42,689 nucleotides of DNA, from contig JADGJA010000102.1 of the NCBI GenBank assembly GCA_027596035.1, positions 1-42,689 on the forward strand, in the 5' to 3' direction. The stretch's first letter is position 1; each line of letters starts with the position of its first letter. The notes under the pieces are model-generated. The model was not told the DNA's origin. It ran no database searches and was given only the letters and a program-made list of their open reading frames with translations. The translations under genes were made by a program, and so were the position numbers. The DNA comes from Thoreauomyces humboldtii. Taxonomy: Eukaryota > Chytridiomycota > Chytridiomycetes > Spizellomycetales > Powellomycetaceae. This document shows, one piece after another, positions 20,631 to 29,638 of this stretch.

Positions 20631-22571
20631 ATGTCTCAGCAGCAGGACAACCCGGATCGACTTGTAGCTGCATACCTGAAGGGTCGTGGTTATAAGCAAA
20701 CTGAGACTGCTTTCCGCACGGAGGCCGAGGTTCCGCACGCTGCCACTTCAACGTACGGTGGTCGGGCGGGAGGAGAGGCATCCGTGCCTGATTTCATCCT
20801 CTTTTACAACGAGAATGAGAGCAGCAATCCCAATGCATATCAACGGTCTTACGAGCGCCTACGGAAATGGGTCGATGATTCCATTGATGTCTACAAGTTT
20901 GAGCTACGAAGAATCCTTTTCCCTGTCTTTGTTCACGCCTACCTAGATCTCGTCGAGCGCGGCCTCCGAGACTCGGCCAAAGCGTTCCTCGACAATCTCA
21001 AAGGCGACCACATCGAGTTCCACGGACCAGAAATCCAACGGCTGTCCGCGATTCTGGAACCGCGGCATGTGGTGGAGAACGAACTGGCCCAGAACTGGCG
21101 GTCCAATCGCTTCAATGTGGAGATGAGCAGATACTCCTTTGAGCTTCTTCTCTCGTATCTGCAGGATAACAAGTTCATGCTGATACTTTGTATTGTGAAC
21201 GAGCATGTTAGCATACATATTGGCAACACTCGACCAGAGGCTGCGACGCTCGAGGACGCCATGGAAGCCGATGAAATTGCCGGTGTATCAGCTCTGAGCC
21301 GGGAATCGCCAAAACAAATGGACGACGTGAACAAAACCAAACTGCTGCTCGGCCAACTCCCACCGGATCTGCCATTCCTTGCCGATGTGGAACGAGTCAT
21401 CAAGCACGAAGACGCAAACGACGCCACGCAACTGTTAGAGGAACTACACAACATCAAGACCGAGATCTCCCCTGACGCGCCACCCATCACATACCCACCA
21501 AAACGTCTGATCGATATCCCCACTGCGATAGCGGAATTGCGGGAAGCTCGCAATAAAGTCCAGGTCTCGCCGGCCTATCCTGTCTCCATATGCTGCTACA
21601 CTTTTCACAACGTCTACGGAAGCTTGCAGTCGCTCACCGTCTCACCTGATACGTCGGTAATTGCCGGGGGCTTCTCTGATTCCTTCATCCGGCTTTGGGA
21701 TATCGACAGCACCACCCGCGACCCCAAGAAGGCTTCCAAGACGGAGCCAGCACTGGCAGCCGACTTCGGAGGAGCCGGTCGGCGGCTTGTCGGGCATGCT
21801 GGACCCGTATATGCGACGAGCTTCAGCGCAGACCAGCGATATCTCATTTCCTGCTCAGAAGATCAGACTGCGCGGCTGTGGAGCTTGGACACATATACAA
21901 ACCTCGTCGCATACAAGGGTCACAACTATCCCATTTGGGACGTCGCCTTCAGCCCTCGGGGTTGGTACTTTGCTACCGCCTCTCACGACAAAACCGCGAG
22001 GCTCTGGAGCTGCGATCACATATACCCTCTCCGCATCTTCGTCGGCCATCTCTCGGACGTCGATGCGGTCAAGTTTCATCCGAACGGTGGATATGTGCTG
22101 ACAGGATCCACCGACAGGACGAGTCGTTTGTGGGACGTTCAAAGAGGCGATAGCGTCCGCGTCTTCAAAGGGCACACGGGATCGGTCCAGACATTGGCCT
22201 TCTCTCCGGATGGCCGAACCATGGCGTCCGCAGGCGAGGACCATTCGGTCATGCTATGGGACATCGGCAGCGGCAAACGGATAAAAAAGCTCGTGGGACA
22301 CACGGGCATGGTATATAGCCTGGAGTTTAGCGAGGATGGCAGCGTCTTGGCGTCCGGGAGCGGTGACAACTCCGTCAGGGTGTGGGATGTGAAGAAAGCC
22401 GAGACAAAGGAGATCGCCATCAGGAAGGACGGCTTCGCCAGACCTGCGCAAATCGACCGGCAAAGCCAGTCCTTGTTGGGAGACTTTCCCACCAAACGGA
22501 CGCCCATCTTTGACCTGCGTTTCACTCGAACGAATATCTTGATGGCAGTCGGCCCTTTCACGGTCGATTGA
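20631..22571 (+). CDS. TAF5: TFIID subunit TAF5 (WD-repeat)
   Basis: One uninterrupted open frame of 646 aa. A LisH motif lies near the start (LVAAYLKGRGYKQTETAFR). The TAF5 N-terminal domain 2 follows at about 55-195, with DFILFYNENE, WVDDSIDVYKFELRRILFPV and NKFMLILCIVNEHV. After a linker come at least six WD40 repeats from about residue 325, such as GHAGPVYATSFSADQRYL, GHLSDVDAVKFHPNGGYVL and GHTGMVYSLEFSEDGSVL, each ending in xLWD/xVWD. TAF5 is a core scaffold of TFIID, where it binds the TAF6/TAF9 histone-fold pair. In some fungi the same protein also serves in SAGA, whose Spt8 subunit is encoded 9 kb further right. Length fits compact fungal TAF5. It is unusual here in having no intron. 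Confidence 0.95.
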   Translation: MSQQQDNPDRLVAAYLKGRGYKQTETAFRTEAEVPHAATSTYGGRAGGEASVPDFILFYNENESSNPNAYQRSYERLRKWVDDSIDVYKFELRRILFPVFVHAYLDLVERGLRDSAKAFLDNLKGDHIEFHGPEIQRLSAILEPRHVVENELAQNWRSNRFNVEMSRYSFELLLSYLQDNKFMLILCIVNEHVSIHIGNTRPEAATLEDAMEADEIAGVSALSRESPKQMDDVNKTKLLLGQLPPDLPFLADVERVIKHEDANDATQLLEELHNIKTEISPDAPPITYPPKRLIDIPTAIAELREARNKVQVSPAYPVSICCYTFHNVYGSLQSLTVSPDTSVIAGGFSDSFIRLWDIDSTTRDPKKASKTEPALAADFGGAGRRLVGHAGPVYATSFSADQRYLISCSEDQTARLWSLDTYTNLVAYKGHNYPIWDVAFSPRGWYFATASHDKTARLWSCDHIYPLRIFVGHLSDVDAVKFHPNGGYVLTGSTDRTSRLWDVQRGDSVRVFKGHTGSVQTLAFSPDGRTMASAGEDHSVMLWDIGSGKRIKKLVGHTGMVYSLEFSEDGSVLASGSGDNSVRVWDVKKAETKEIAIRKDGFARPAQIDRQSQSLLGDFPTKRTPIFDLRFTRTNILMAVGPFTVD

Positions 22572-22818
22572 ATAGTCAGACACACTTCCTTTGGGCTAAG
22601 AGGTCATATTTTCGGTCCCGAAATACAACGTTGCGACGGGGTTTAGAGTACTTCCTCAAAACTTCGTGCCCTGGAGCGGCCTTTTTGCCTCATTGCAACG
22701 AGATGCACATGAACGTGCTGAGACTTAACCAAAGGTATTGGATCTGCCTGTTTGATTAGCGCTAGCTGGTCAAGCTTCGAAGGACGGAAGTATCGGCAAA
22801 ATTTTATATGGTCCTCTC
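22572..22818. other. Convergent intergenic TAF5 / Sec14-like
   Basis: A 247 bp interval between the two stop codons of convergent genes. It holds both 3' untranslated regions. No other feature was seen. Confidence 0.4.
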
Positions 22819-23970
22819 TCATGGCGCTGTAACAGCCGGCCAGTAAATCTTGTGGTCATACACAAATGAATGCGCACCTCCGTACTCTGCGCTCAACATC
22901 TCGGGGGCAATGTACCGTCGCGGGTCCGTCCATCCACCCATCCCGACTGCCTCCTTATAAGATTTGTTGTCCAGCGAATCCGAGGAAGCCGCCTGCGCTG
23001 CATCAATCTTCTTCAGTTTCTTGAGATCCACGAAGTGAATCTTCGACTTCGTAACTGGGTCAAGAAATGGACCAATGAGCTGGAAGAGAAGTCCTGTGAG
23101 CAGACTAAATGGACATGATTTGGGAACAGATTTGCAAACCTTGAAAAACCCCCACAGATACCACGTAGGATTGAAGACAAACGCTGTTCCCAAGCGCTCG
23201 GGGTAGTGATTCCCGAGTATGTCGAGCACCCTCTTGGCTTGAGACACTGGTGGGGACGTTGTAATCGAGACGCCGTCGTAATCGACAAGAAGATCTAGCG
23301 CCTCGACTCCAGGTGGCATGGCTTTGATCGCCCGCTCGATATTATAAACGACATAGCGCAACTGCCTGTCGTAGGTTTTTGTGTGCTCCTTCTTCGGTAC
23401 CAAGTACACTATAGTGGGATATTTAGGTTAGGCCAGGAGCGCTGCAACCAGTTACCGATTCTTGCGTCCTCACCTAAAGGTCGGCCGAGGTTATCGAAGC
23501 CTAAGATGGAAGAACTCAGCTTCACGCAGCCTCACGCAGCCGTCCCTCCTCAATATACGGCAAGCTCACCTGACACAAATTCCTTCCCGTGGATAGCCTC
23601 CTCCTCCACCTCATCAGGTGGGATTCGATCCGGCTTGGTCTCATGCCGCCACGCGATGGTGGCCTGTAGTCGCGTAGCTGGAGAAACCGCGTCGAAGATG
23701 AGGTCTGGCTCGACCCCCTGGACCACTGGACCTCTCCATTCCCTCCTCACCAGCAGTTGACACGTCCCACTTCACAGCCCTCAGATATCTCAACAAGCAC
23801 GCATCGTCGGCCCATGCCTTTTCTTCAGCATGCGTCTCTGATGCGACGGTTGGTGCTATTCGCAAGGCCAGGTCGTCAAGAAGTGCGAGTTGTTCTGGGG
23901 TGTACAAACTTCGAGGCCAGCCTTCCAGTGGTGGTGGTGGCGACGGGTGGTGGAGAATTGGCAACGTCAT
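22819..23970 (-). CDS. Sec14-like phosphatidylinositol/lipid transfer protein (CRAL-TRIO domain)
   Basis: Four exons (23970-23751, 23677-23570, 23500-23474, 23408-22819) give 314 aa with phase 1 at every junction. An N-terminal Pro-rich lead precedes the CRAL-TRIO_N helices (DDACLLRYLRAVKWDVSTA, ATIAWRHE). The CRAL-TRIO lipid-binding domain follows: GFDNLGRPLVYLVPKKE, VDYDGVSI, ILGNHYPERLGTAFVFNPTW, then KSKIHFVD near the C-terminus. Exon 3 is only 27 nt yet encodes the conserved FDNLGRPL segment, so it must be spliced in. Proteins of this fold exchange phosphatidylinositol and other lipids between membranes and support PI4P synthesis. There is no obvious membrane span or GOLD domain. The start ATG at 23970 was preferred because the open frame upstream of it has only a non-conserved lead. 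Confidence 0.9.
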
Positions 23971-24867
23971 GATCGTCTGGAAGGCGAGAAGGTATATGTA
24001 GGATCTACCAAGCACTATTGGGGGAGACTGCTTTTTGACATTACTATGTGTATAATAGGCTGTATACTCGATGTGCTTCTGTTTAATCAGCAAGCCTGAG
24101 CAAGGTGAGTCGACCAGATTCGGGCTTTTCGGGCTTCGCGCTTTTCGACAGATTGGCGCTTTATGACGTTTAGTCCGAGGAAGTCCGAGGCGAGCCGTGG
24201 CCCGTGAGAGCCGTGGGAAGGAACGGTGGATGTGGACGCAGGAGACGCAGGTGAAAAGGCAGATGGTGTGATGATGCCAGGTCTAATGTTAAGCGACGTG
24301 TACAGTAGACGTGCATAAATCACTACAAGCCCGCGTTATCATCCTAGCATGACACTTGCTGAACAGATTGTACTGCATCAATCAATCTGAAGAAACATGG
24401 CTACAGACAACCTCACATCAAGAAGCTAACGTCAAAATTGGCCCCGCATAGACAGACCCTCCCAACCGGTGCCCCGGTGCGTCAGGACATCAAGGGGGAG
24501 GAGCAGCTGAAGGCGACTTCGACGATGCTCAACGTTCAGAGTGTCTATAGGACGATGAATAGTCTGCGGGAGGCAAGTATGGAACAGGATCGGAGGAGGA
24601 AAAAGGGCTCGCTAGAGTCCACATGTATTGAGATTCCATAGATCGAGTCGAGAATGGTTACAGCCGTCTCTCCGTGGAGCCCTCATCAAGATAAAGATTC
24701 TTCAACATGCTGGTATTACGGTTGCACCGTGAAGTGTATGGGGCGACTCCGCCGGAGTGCATGTTGCAGCCGACGACGCTTCGGTCGATGGCGGCAGGTG
24801 GCCCGTCTCGCGGATTCGGGGATTCAGTGGATCGGCGTTTCGAGGAAAATCGATCCCATCGGGTAGC
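23971..24867. other. Intergenic region, Sec14-like promoter to TIM9 3' end
   Basis: About 900 bp lies between the Sec14-like start and the TIM9 stop (both minus). A short plus-strand open frame (24438-24641, 67 codons) has no recognisable family. Near 24165-24215 there are short repeated steps (GTCCGAGG and GAGCCGTGG twice each). Nothing else is supported. Confidence 0.4.
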
Positions 24868-25299
24868 TTATTGCGGAAGACCACCCATTTGCTGCTGCTG
24901 TTGTTGTTGCTGCAAGAGGGCATTCTGCTCTCCAAACCTAAGTCCGACACGCTCAGAGTGCTTGATGAACTTGTCCACACATCGGTTCAAACACGTGTCC
25001 TGCGTAACCAGTCGTACTCGTTAGGATTGGCAATTGGGAGTTACGTGCCTGAACGTCACGTGCACCTCTTTGGTGCTGAGAGCTTTGGATGTGAAGTCAT
25101 TCACGCAGTGATCGAAGCATCGGTCGACAAGGTTTGCGTACAGACGCAAGAAATCTTTCATCTGTATCATGGCAACAGAAAAGAGGTCAACTTCCCAGAC
25201 CGGCATGCAACAAACTTCGTTTTCGTGCCATACCTGCTTCTGCTCAATGTAAGCGTTCATTCGTCCGCGGTCATTGTCGGAAAGGCCGGAAAAGTCCAT
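24868..25299 (-). CDS. TIM9: Mitochondrial intermembrane-space chaperone Tim9 (small Tim)
   Basis: Three exons (25299-25234, 25161-25066, 24999-24868), all phase 0, give 97 aa, within the normal small-Tim size. The twin CX3C motif is complete: CFDHC in exon 2 and CLNRC in exon 3, with [10 protein letters not shown] between and [18 protein letters not shown] after it, as in Tim9. The chain ends with a run of about eight Gln before MGGLPQ. Tim9 and Tim10 form the hexamer that escorts hydrophobic carrier and beta-barrel precursors across the intermembrane space; the four cysteines are oxidised by Mia40. The plus-strand open frame over this gene, with a poly-Leu run, is its antisense shadow. Confidence 0.95.
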
Positions 25300-25496
25300 T
25301 GCGAGGTTATGCAGGCACTAGGGGTGGCGACGGGAAAGCGTACACGTAGGCAGATCTTCTCCGACGGAGAGGCATGTTCGAAGCTTGACGAAGTTGCCTT
25401 GCCTGCATGGGGAAACGGAGGGTTTGCCTTGGTGAAGAGCTGTCGAATCCAGGGAGGCCGGTCGTCTCAATCCATTCCCAGTAAAAGCGCGTCAAA
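25300..25496. promoter_or_regulatory. Divergent promoter, TIM9 / small uncharacterised gene
   Basis: About 200 bp between the TIM9 ATG and the ATG at 25497 on the opposite strand. No distinct element was recognised. If the gene to the right is not real, this is only the TIM9 promoter. Confidence 0.3.
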
Positions 25497-26162
25497 ATGA
25501 GTACCGTCCTGCCGTCTCGCCCAAGCTTCGACGACAGACAACCCAGCCCATCTTCCGTCTCGCTCCAAGGCCGACCATCCCCACTTGTCGTAAACATGGA
25601 TGGGATGGAACGGCCTCGGAAACGTCATCCAACCTGTTCTCTTCTTGCCTTTTCAACACTTCAAACCTGCTTCTCCACCGCAACGCGTGCCGAACGCGTG
25701 CATCTGCACTGAATCTGCAGTTTCCACTGATCTGCCACCCACAAAGAAAACACTCAAAGGTACGATAGAAGTGGACTCAATTCCATGACTCTCTTCGTAT
25801 TGGTGTGCCTGAGCTTACTTTCGAGTCCCGGAATCCTTTTCAGAAGCTGCGCCCACCCCAGCCAATGCTACGCGATCACGTCCAAAGGTCGTTGATCCGC
25901 TTTTAGTCACACAACCATCCCAGTATAGAGGCTCTTCAGGTAAGAATGATTCAGAGCCCCCGAATCGAGTTGGTGCGCTCATATGCTCAGCGTCATTCCA
26001 CCTTTCTTTGCAGATGCTGCACCCACCTCTTTCGCTGATATGGCCGCTCGTGCCGCATTCGGCAAAGTCCCGTCACCCAAACCAAGTCGGATCTGGCAAT
26101 GCACATACTTCAAGGTGCAGCAGACAGTCCGGATGCAGTTATTCATGTACCACCCAGACTAA
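25497..26162 (+). CDS. Possible small spliced gene, no recognisable family
   Basis: Four exons can be drawn: 25497-25623 (5' border uncertain), 25721-25759, 25844-25939 and 26014-26162. The last three borders are good (AAAG/GTACG, TTTTCAG, TTCAG/GTAAGA, TTTGCAG) and all junctions are phase 1, giving about 136 aa. The peptide is Ser/Pro/Ala-rich with segments STDLPPTKKTLKE, RSRPKVVDPLLVTQPSQYRG and DAAPTSFADMAARAAFGK. No domain or signal is visible. In the last exon another frame, starting KSDLAMHILQG, stays open longer and looks at least as protein-like, so the real exon structure may differ or a frameshift may be present. Coding sense is inferred only from splice-phase consistency. Confidence 0.35.
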
Positions 26163-27396
26163 CTCCTCATAAGATTGCTACTCGTTGTCCCACGTGAGCA
26201 TGCCGAGCCAATCTGACTAGGCAAGAGCGGCGAAATTGATGAATCGTCATTCTACGGGAACTTCAGGTACTGCCGCGTGCACTCATCAGCATGGCAATAC
26301 ATGTATAATGTCCCACTCACCTTGCTTGTCGTTGTTTCTTCTCAGAGTTTCCCGAAGACAGAGGTAACTGCTCTTTTAGAGGCAAAGACCTCTCAAGGAT
26401 GGTCGTAGAAGCTGCAGTCCCAAACACAACGATATCGAGCTCCTTTACCCCCAAGCACAACGCCATCGCTGTGTGTAAGGGAATGGAGTTCCGACTTCGC
26501 GGTGCGTAAGACTGGAGTGGAAGCGCCATCTGGGATCCATGTATGAGTGGTGTTGCACGCCCGTACGCACGCGAGGCCTTGGCGGGGAAATACTACACTA
26601 TGGCTTAGTTTCATAACACGCCCGAGGCCTGGCATCCGTAAGGGGGTACCGGCGAGTCTAGCTTTTCTTCGGAAAAACCTAGAAGGCTCAACTGTCCCGT
26701 GCAACCGGCTTGCTGAAGACATCGGATGTGGTGCTTGTGGTCAGCGACTTTGTCCTACCCCAACGCCATGTTCACCCTAGTAAGCAAGTACCAGCCACAA
26801 TCTGACGGATTCCCGAGAGTGTCGGAGTCGACGAGACGTTGCAGTCATCGGCTTTTCCCAATGCAAGCCGTCGCCCCGGCCATGTCGTTCTCGCCGTCGC
26901 CCTCGCTATCCTCCTCGCCGAGGCAGTCAAGCAGTCAAAATCCTACCGTAGAACGATCGCCGATCCACCTGGCTGAGTTCAAACGTCAGCTACAGTGAAG
27001 CACGACCAAACTTGCATCAACTCTTCGGCACTACGCAGCCACAGCAAACTTGCATCAAACCGATCGGCCACGACCCACCAGCAACGTGCGAGCCTCTCCG
27101 CCCATACATTTCCTGATTCACAATGGCGGTCGCAAGCAAGCAACAACATCCTGCTCTCGTTCTCTCTATGCATTCTGCCTTTTGCGCTTAGACGACTGAA
27201 TTGCATGTTCACAAATGAGATATGCTGTAAATTGGAAGTAAATTCAAGCAGACTCACAACGATCAGGCTCAAGAAGTACAAGACAGCAGAGTGATTTTGA
27301 TTTCGGGCCACAAAGTTATGTACAGGGCAGGACGTATGTAAAGGTATGTAAAAATCCAACAAAGGGAGAGTAAGCGCAGGTGTCGCAGGGGCGCCT
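26163..27396. other. 1.2 kb without a supported gene
   Basis: Splice-like borders (TTCAG/GTACTG near 26265, TTCTTCTCAG near 26343) and open frames up to about 26510 suggest that the small gene to the left might extend here. No single chain keeps a frame with confidence. The plus-strand open frame 26726-26998 (Ser/Pro-rich, 90 codons) is not supported. The right end holds the 3' region of the Rds1-like gene. Confidence 0.35.
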
Positions 27397-28527
27397 TTAA
27401 CTAGACGCAACCTTGACCAACGTGTTCTGGAGGATGGAGAAGGTGGTAGGTCCCGCAATGACGTGCTTGTCATCGTCGACGGTGACATCCCTGTCAGCGT
27501 TGGTGACGAAGACCATGAGTTCCTGAAAACCGGCGGCACCGGCTGGCATCTGGCAGGTGGCGACGCGACCGCCGGAACGAGGGTCGGTTGTGATGGTGAC
27601 GTCTGAACGTTCCTGAGCGAGACCGTATACGACGGCGCACTTGAGGGCTCCGGGGGTGTTGAGCTGGTCCTGGGTGAGAACGGCGGTGAAGAGGAGGGAG
27701 ACGCTGTCCGAGTACGTGCCGACCGGTTTGGACAGGCTGAGGGTCGGGAAAGGTTGGACGGGGAGGGCGAAGGGGCAGGACTTGATGAAGGGAGCGGCGA
27801 TGGAGAAGATGGGAGTGAATCCGAGAGGAGTGTCGAAGGGAGCTGGGATGGGGTTGATGTTCTGCAACACGCCGTTGACCTTCGTGGTCGAGACGGTGTT
27901 GAGAGCTGCCGAATGACGACCCTCGACGGTTGCGATGGTTCCTGCGGCGGTCTTGACGGCGTCCGACTGGACAAACTTCAAGGCGCCGGTGTAGGCCTGT
28001 ACGCCCGTGCGCTCGAGGGCAGCCGCGGTGGCGACGAACCCGGCAACGGTGGTGAAACCAAAGTTGTACTCGCAGGGAGGAACTGCCATGCCGGCACCGA
28101 ATGTACCGTTGATCACGGACTGAAGAGCGGTGACATGGGTGGCTTCGTGAGAGTGCACGGTCATGAACTGATCGCGGAGCGCGGGGTCGAAGCCAGCGCT
28201 GGAGAAGTCGGATGCCTGGAACTTGTCGAGCGCTTGCTGGTAGAACGTCGACTCGAGGTGCTCGAGGGTCAAGGCGTAGTTTAGTACGAAAAGGTCACCG
28301 GCGGAGGGGGCAGCTGTGGATGGAGGCGGGGCAACTGGGGGTGTCCCGGCGATGCCAGCGGGGGTGCTGCTCGTTGATTCGGTCATGACGGTAACGTCAG
28401 TCGGAGATGAAGTCGAAGCGGACTCGGTAGAGGATGGTGCGCTTTGTCTTCGGTCAATTGCGAGGGCGGACACGCTAGTTGCTGATGCAGCCAGGAGGAA
28501 GATGCTTGTGATGGACTTGATGAGCAT
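27397..28527 (-). CDS. Secreted ferritin-like-fold protein, Rds1 / stress-response type
   Basis: An intronless frame of 376 aa. It starts with a clear signal peptide (MLIKSITSIFLLAASATSVSALA), followed by a possible Kex2-like DRR site and a Ser/Thr/Pro linker with VAPPPSTAAP. Residues about 80-240 form a four-helix ferritin_2-type domain with acidic/His ligands in the expected order: LEHLESTFYQQAL, SHEATHVTAL, AALERTGVQAY and VEGRHSAALN. The C-terminal part looks beta-rich. Fungal Rds1-type proteins are induced on starvation or stress; no enzymatic activity is established for them. A TATA box lies about 110 bp upstream. The ATG at 28527 was chosen because it opens directly into the signal peptide, although the frame extends further upstream. 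Confidence 0.85.
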   Translation of the reverse strand: MLIKSITSIFLLAASATSVSALAIDRRQSAPSSTESASTSSPTDVTVMTESTSSTPAGIAGTPPVAPPPSTAAPSAGDLFVLNYALTLEHLESTFYQQALDKFQASDFSSAGFDPALRDQFMTVHSHEATHVTALQSVINGTFGAGMAVPPCEYNFGFTTVAGFVATAAALERTGVQAYTGALKFVQSDAVKTAAGTIATVEGRHSAALNTVSTTKVNGVLQNINPIPAPFDTPLGFTPIFSIAAPFIKSCPFALPVQPFPTLSLSKPVGTYSDSVSLLFTAVLTQDQLNTPGALKCAVVYGLAQERSDVTITTDPRSGGRVATCQMPAGAAGFQELMVFVTNADRDVTVDDDKHVIAGPTTFSILQNTLVKVASS

Positions 28528-28637
28528 TGTGATTGCGCTGTGTAAGATGGGAAACTGGGAGTGGATGAAGGAGATGAAGGTGCGAGTGCGTGAGCGGATG
28601 AGTGATGGCAGAAAGGCGGAAGGTCTACAATGCGGGA

Positions 28638-28643
28638 TATATA
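28638..28643 (-). promoter_or_regulatory. TATA box of the Rds1-like gene
   Basis: Read on the minus strand the sequence is AAAAGTATATATCCCGC, with TATATA about 110 bp before the ATG. It is one of the few clear TATA boxes in the window and fits a strongly regulated, stress-type promoter. Confidence 0.6.
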
Positions 28644-29638
28644 CTTTTTTTGGCCGCACCACCATCGCTCTTCTCTGGATGGACCCTGCAGGATCGCAGA
28701 ATCTTCGCACAATTCAGAAACTACTTTGACGCCGTCAGGGGTATGGAGGGGGAATGCTCGCATCTCATGGCATAGGCCATCCTCCAACGGGCAGCCAGAT
28801 ACGCAACGTAGGTCGGAGATTCTAGAGTTTCGAGAGCGGAGACATGCTAACCTGGTTTCGCGCCCCCGGGAAACGGAGCACCCACGCGTGTCTCACATTC
28901 CTCGAAAGGCTTGAAACACGCACCAGAGGTTTGAATGGCTCCCTGGGCGAGTTTCCACCAGGAACAGACTGTGCTCGGGTCGCTCGAATACCCAGAATCT
29001 GGGTATTCGATTTTCCATGCTTCATCCGAGACCCTGGCGCTCTTCATATTGGCTGATGGCACATCCGACCAATGGAAGAAATCTTAATAACAGTTTGACC
29101 GTTTCCTGCTTTATTGCGTGCCCTGTAGCATCTGTCGGTGGCTCTTGCTTGCATCCGGCCTGGTGCTAAATGGGCAGGCTTGATTTGCGGGACACCGCTT
29201 CGACAGGCTGGTACAGAATGTGCGCTCATCTGACGCCTCAGACTCAGGCCGTTGGTGTTGTTGATGCTATTGATGTACAACATGTCTAGTAGTGAAGTGA
29301 TCTTTGCTGAGGATTCACGATGCCCAAATACTGCACAGGTTTCGATAGCTAGCAAAACTACTTTACGCTCGCTTCGTGTGCAAATCACATGCGATACATA
29401 CAACCAAGAGCGCTTGTTCAATACAGCTTTGATTATGGGAATGAGCTCAACGATAACATTGGATGGTATGCGAAGCCTTCGTACAAGGTTCGTGTGAAGG
29501 CGGGATGCGTGTCAGCGGAAGGGAGGGGAAGACTCTTCGCCTGCTGACTCATGTCGTCGGACACGGTCGGACTCGCTCCCACCCATTCCTAATAGCGTTC
29601 GAACTCACAGCAGAGCATTTCACGACAGAAAGGTAGCC
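28644..29638. other. Divergent intergenic region, Rds1-like / RNH201
   Basis: About 1 kb upstream of two divergent genes. It holds a perfect 27-bp palindrome (listed separately) and no credible gene; the small open frames on both strands around 28820-29500 overlap each other and lack family resemblance. Its length suggests a complex upstream regulatory region for the Rds1-like gene. Confidence 0.4.
28984..29010. repeat. Perfect inverted repeat, 13-bp arms, 1-nt centre
   Basis: The arm TCGAATACCCAGA (28984-28996) is followed by one A and then its exact reverse complement (28998-29010). It lies about 460 bp upstream of the Rds1-like ATG and 630 bp upstream of RNH201. It could bind a dimeric regulator or extrude as a hairpin; with a one-base loop it is a poor RNA hairpin. 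Confidence 0.85.

Noticed and set aside
24757..25500. Plus-strand 247-codon open frame with a poly-Leu run over the TIM9 locus
   Set aside because: It is antisense to TIM9; the Leu run is the reverse reading of the Tim9 poly-Gln codons, and TIM9 has the full twin CX3C motif.
26726..26998. 90-codon plus-strand frame between the small uncharacterised gene and the Rds1-like gene
   Set aside because: Ser/Pro-rich with no recognisable family and no promoter or splice evidence; it could be chance.
27641..28284. Long plus-strand open frames (Gly/Asp/Glu-rich) opposite the Rds1-like gene
   Set aside because: They are antisense shadows produced by the biased codon use of the 376-codon minus-strand gene, which has a signal peptide and ferritin-type motifs.
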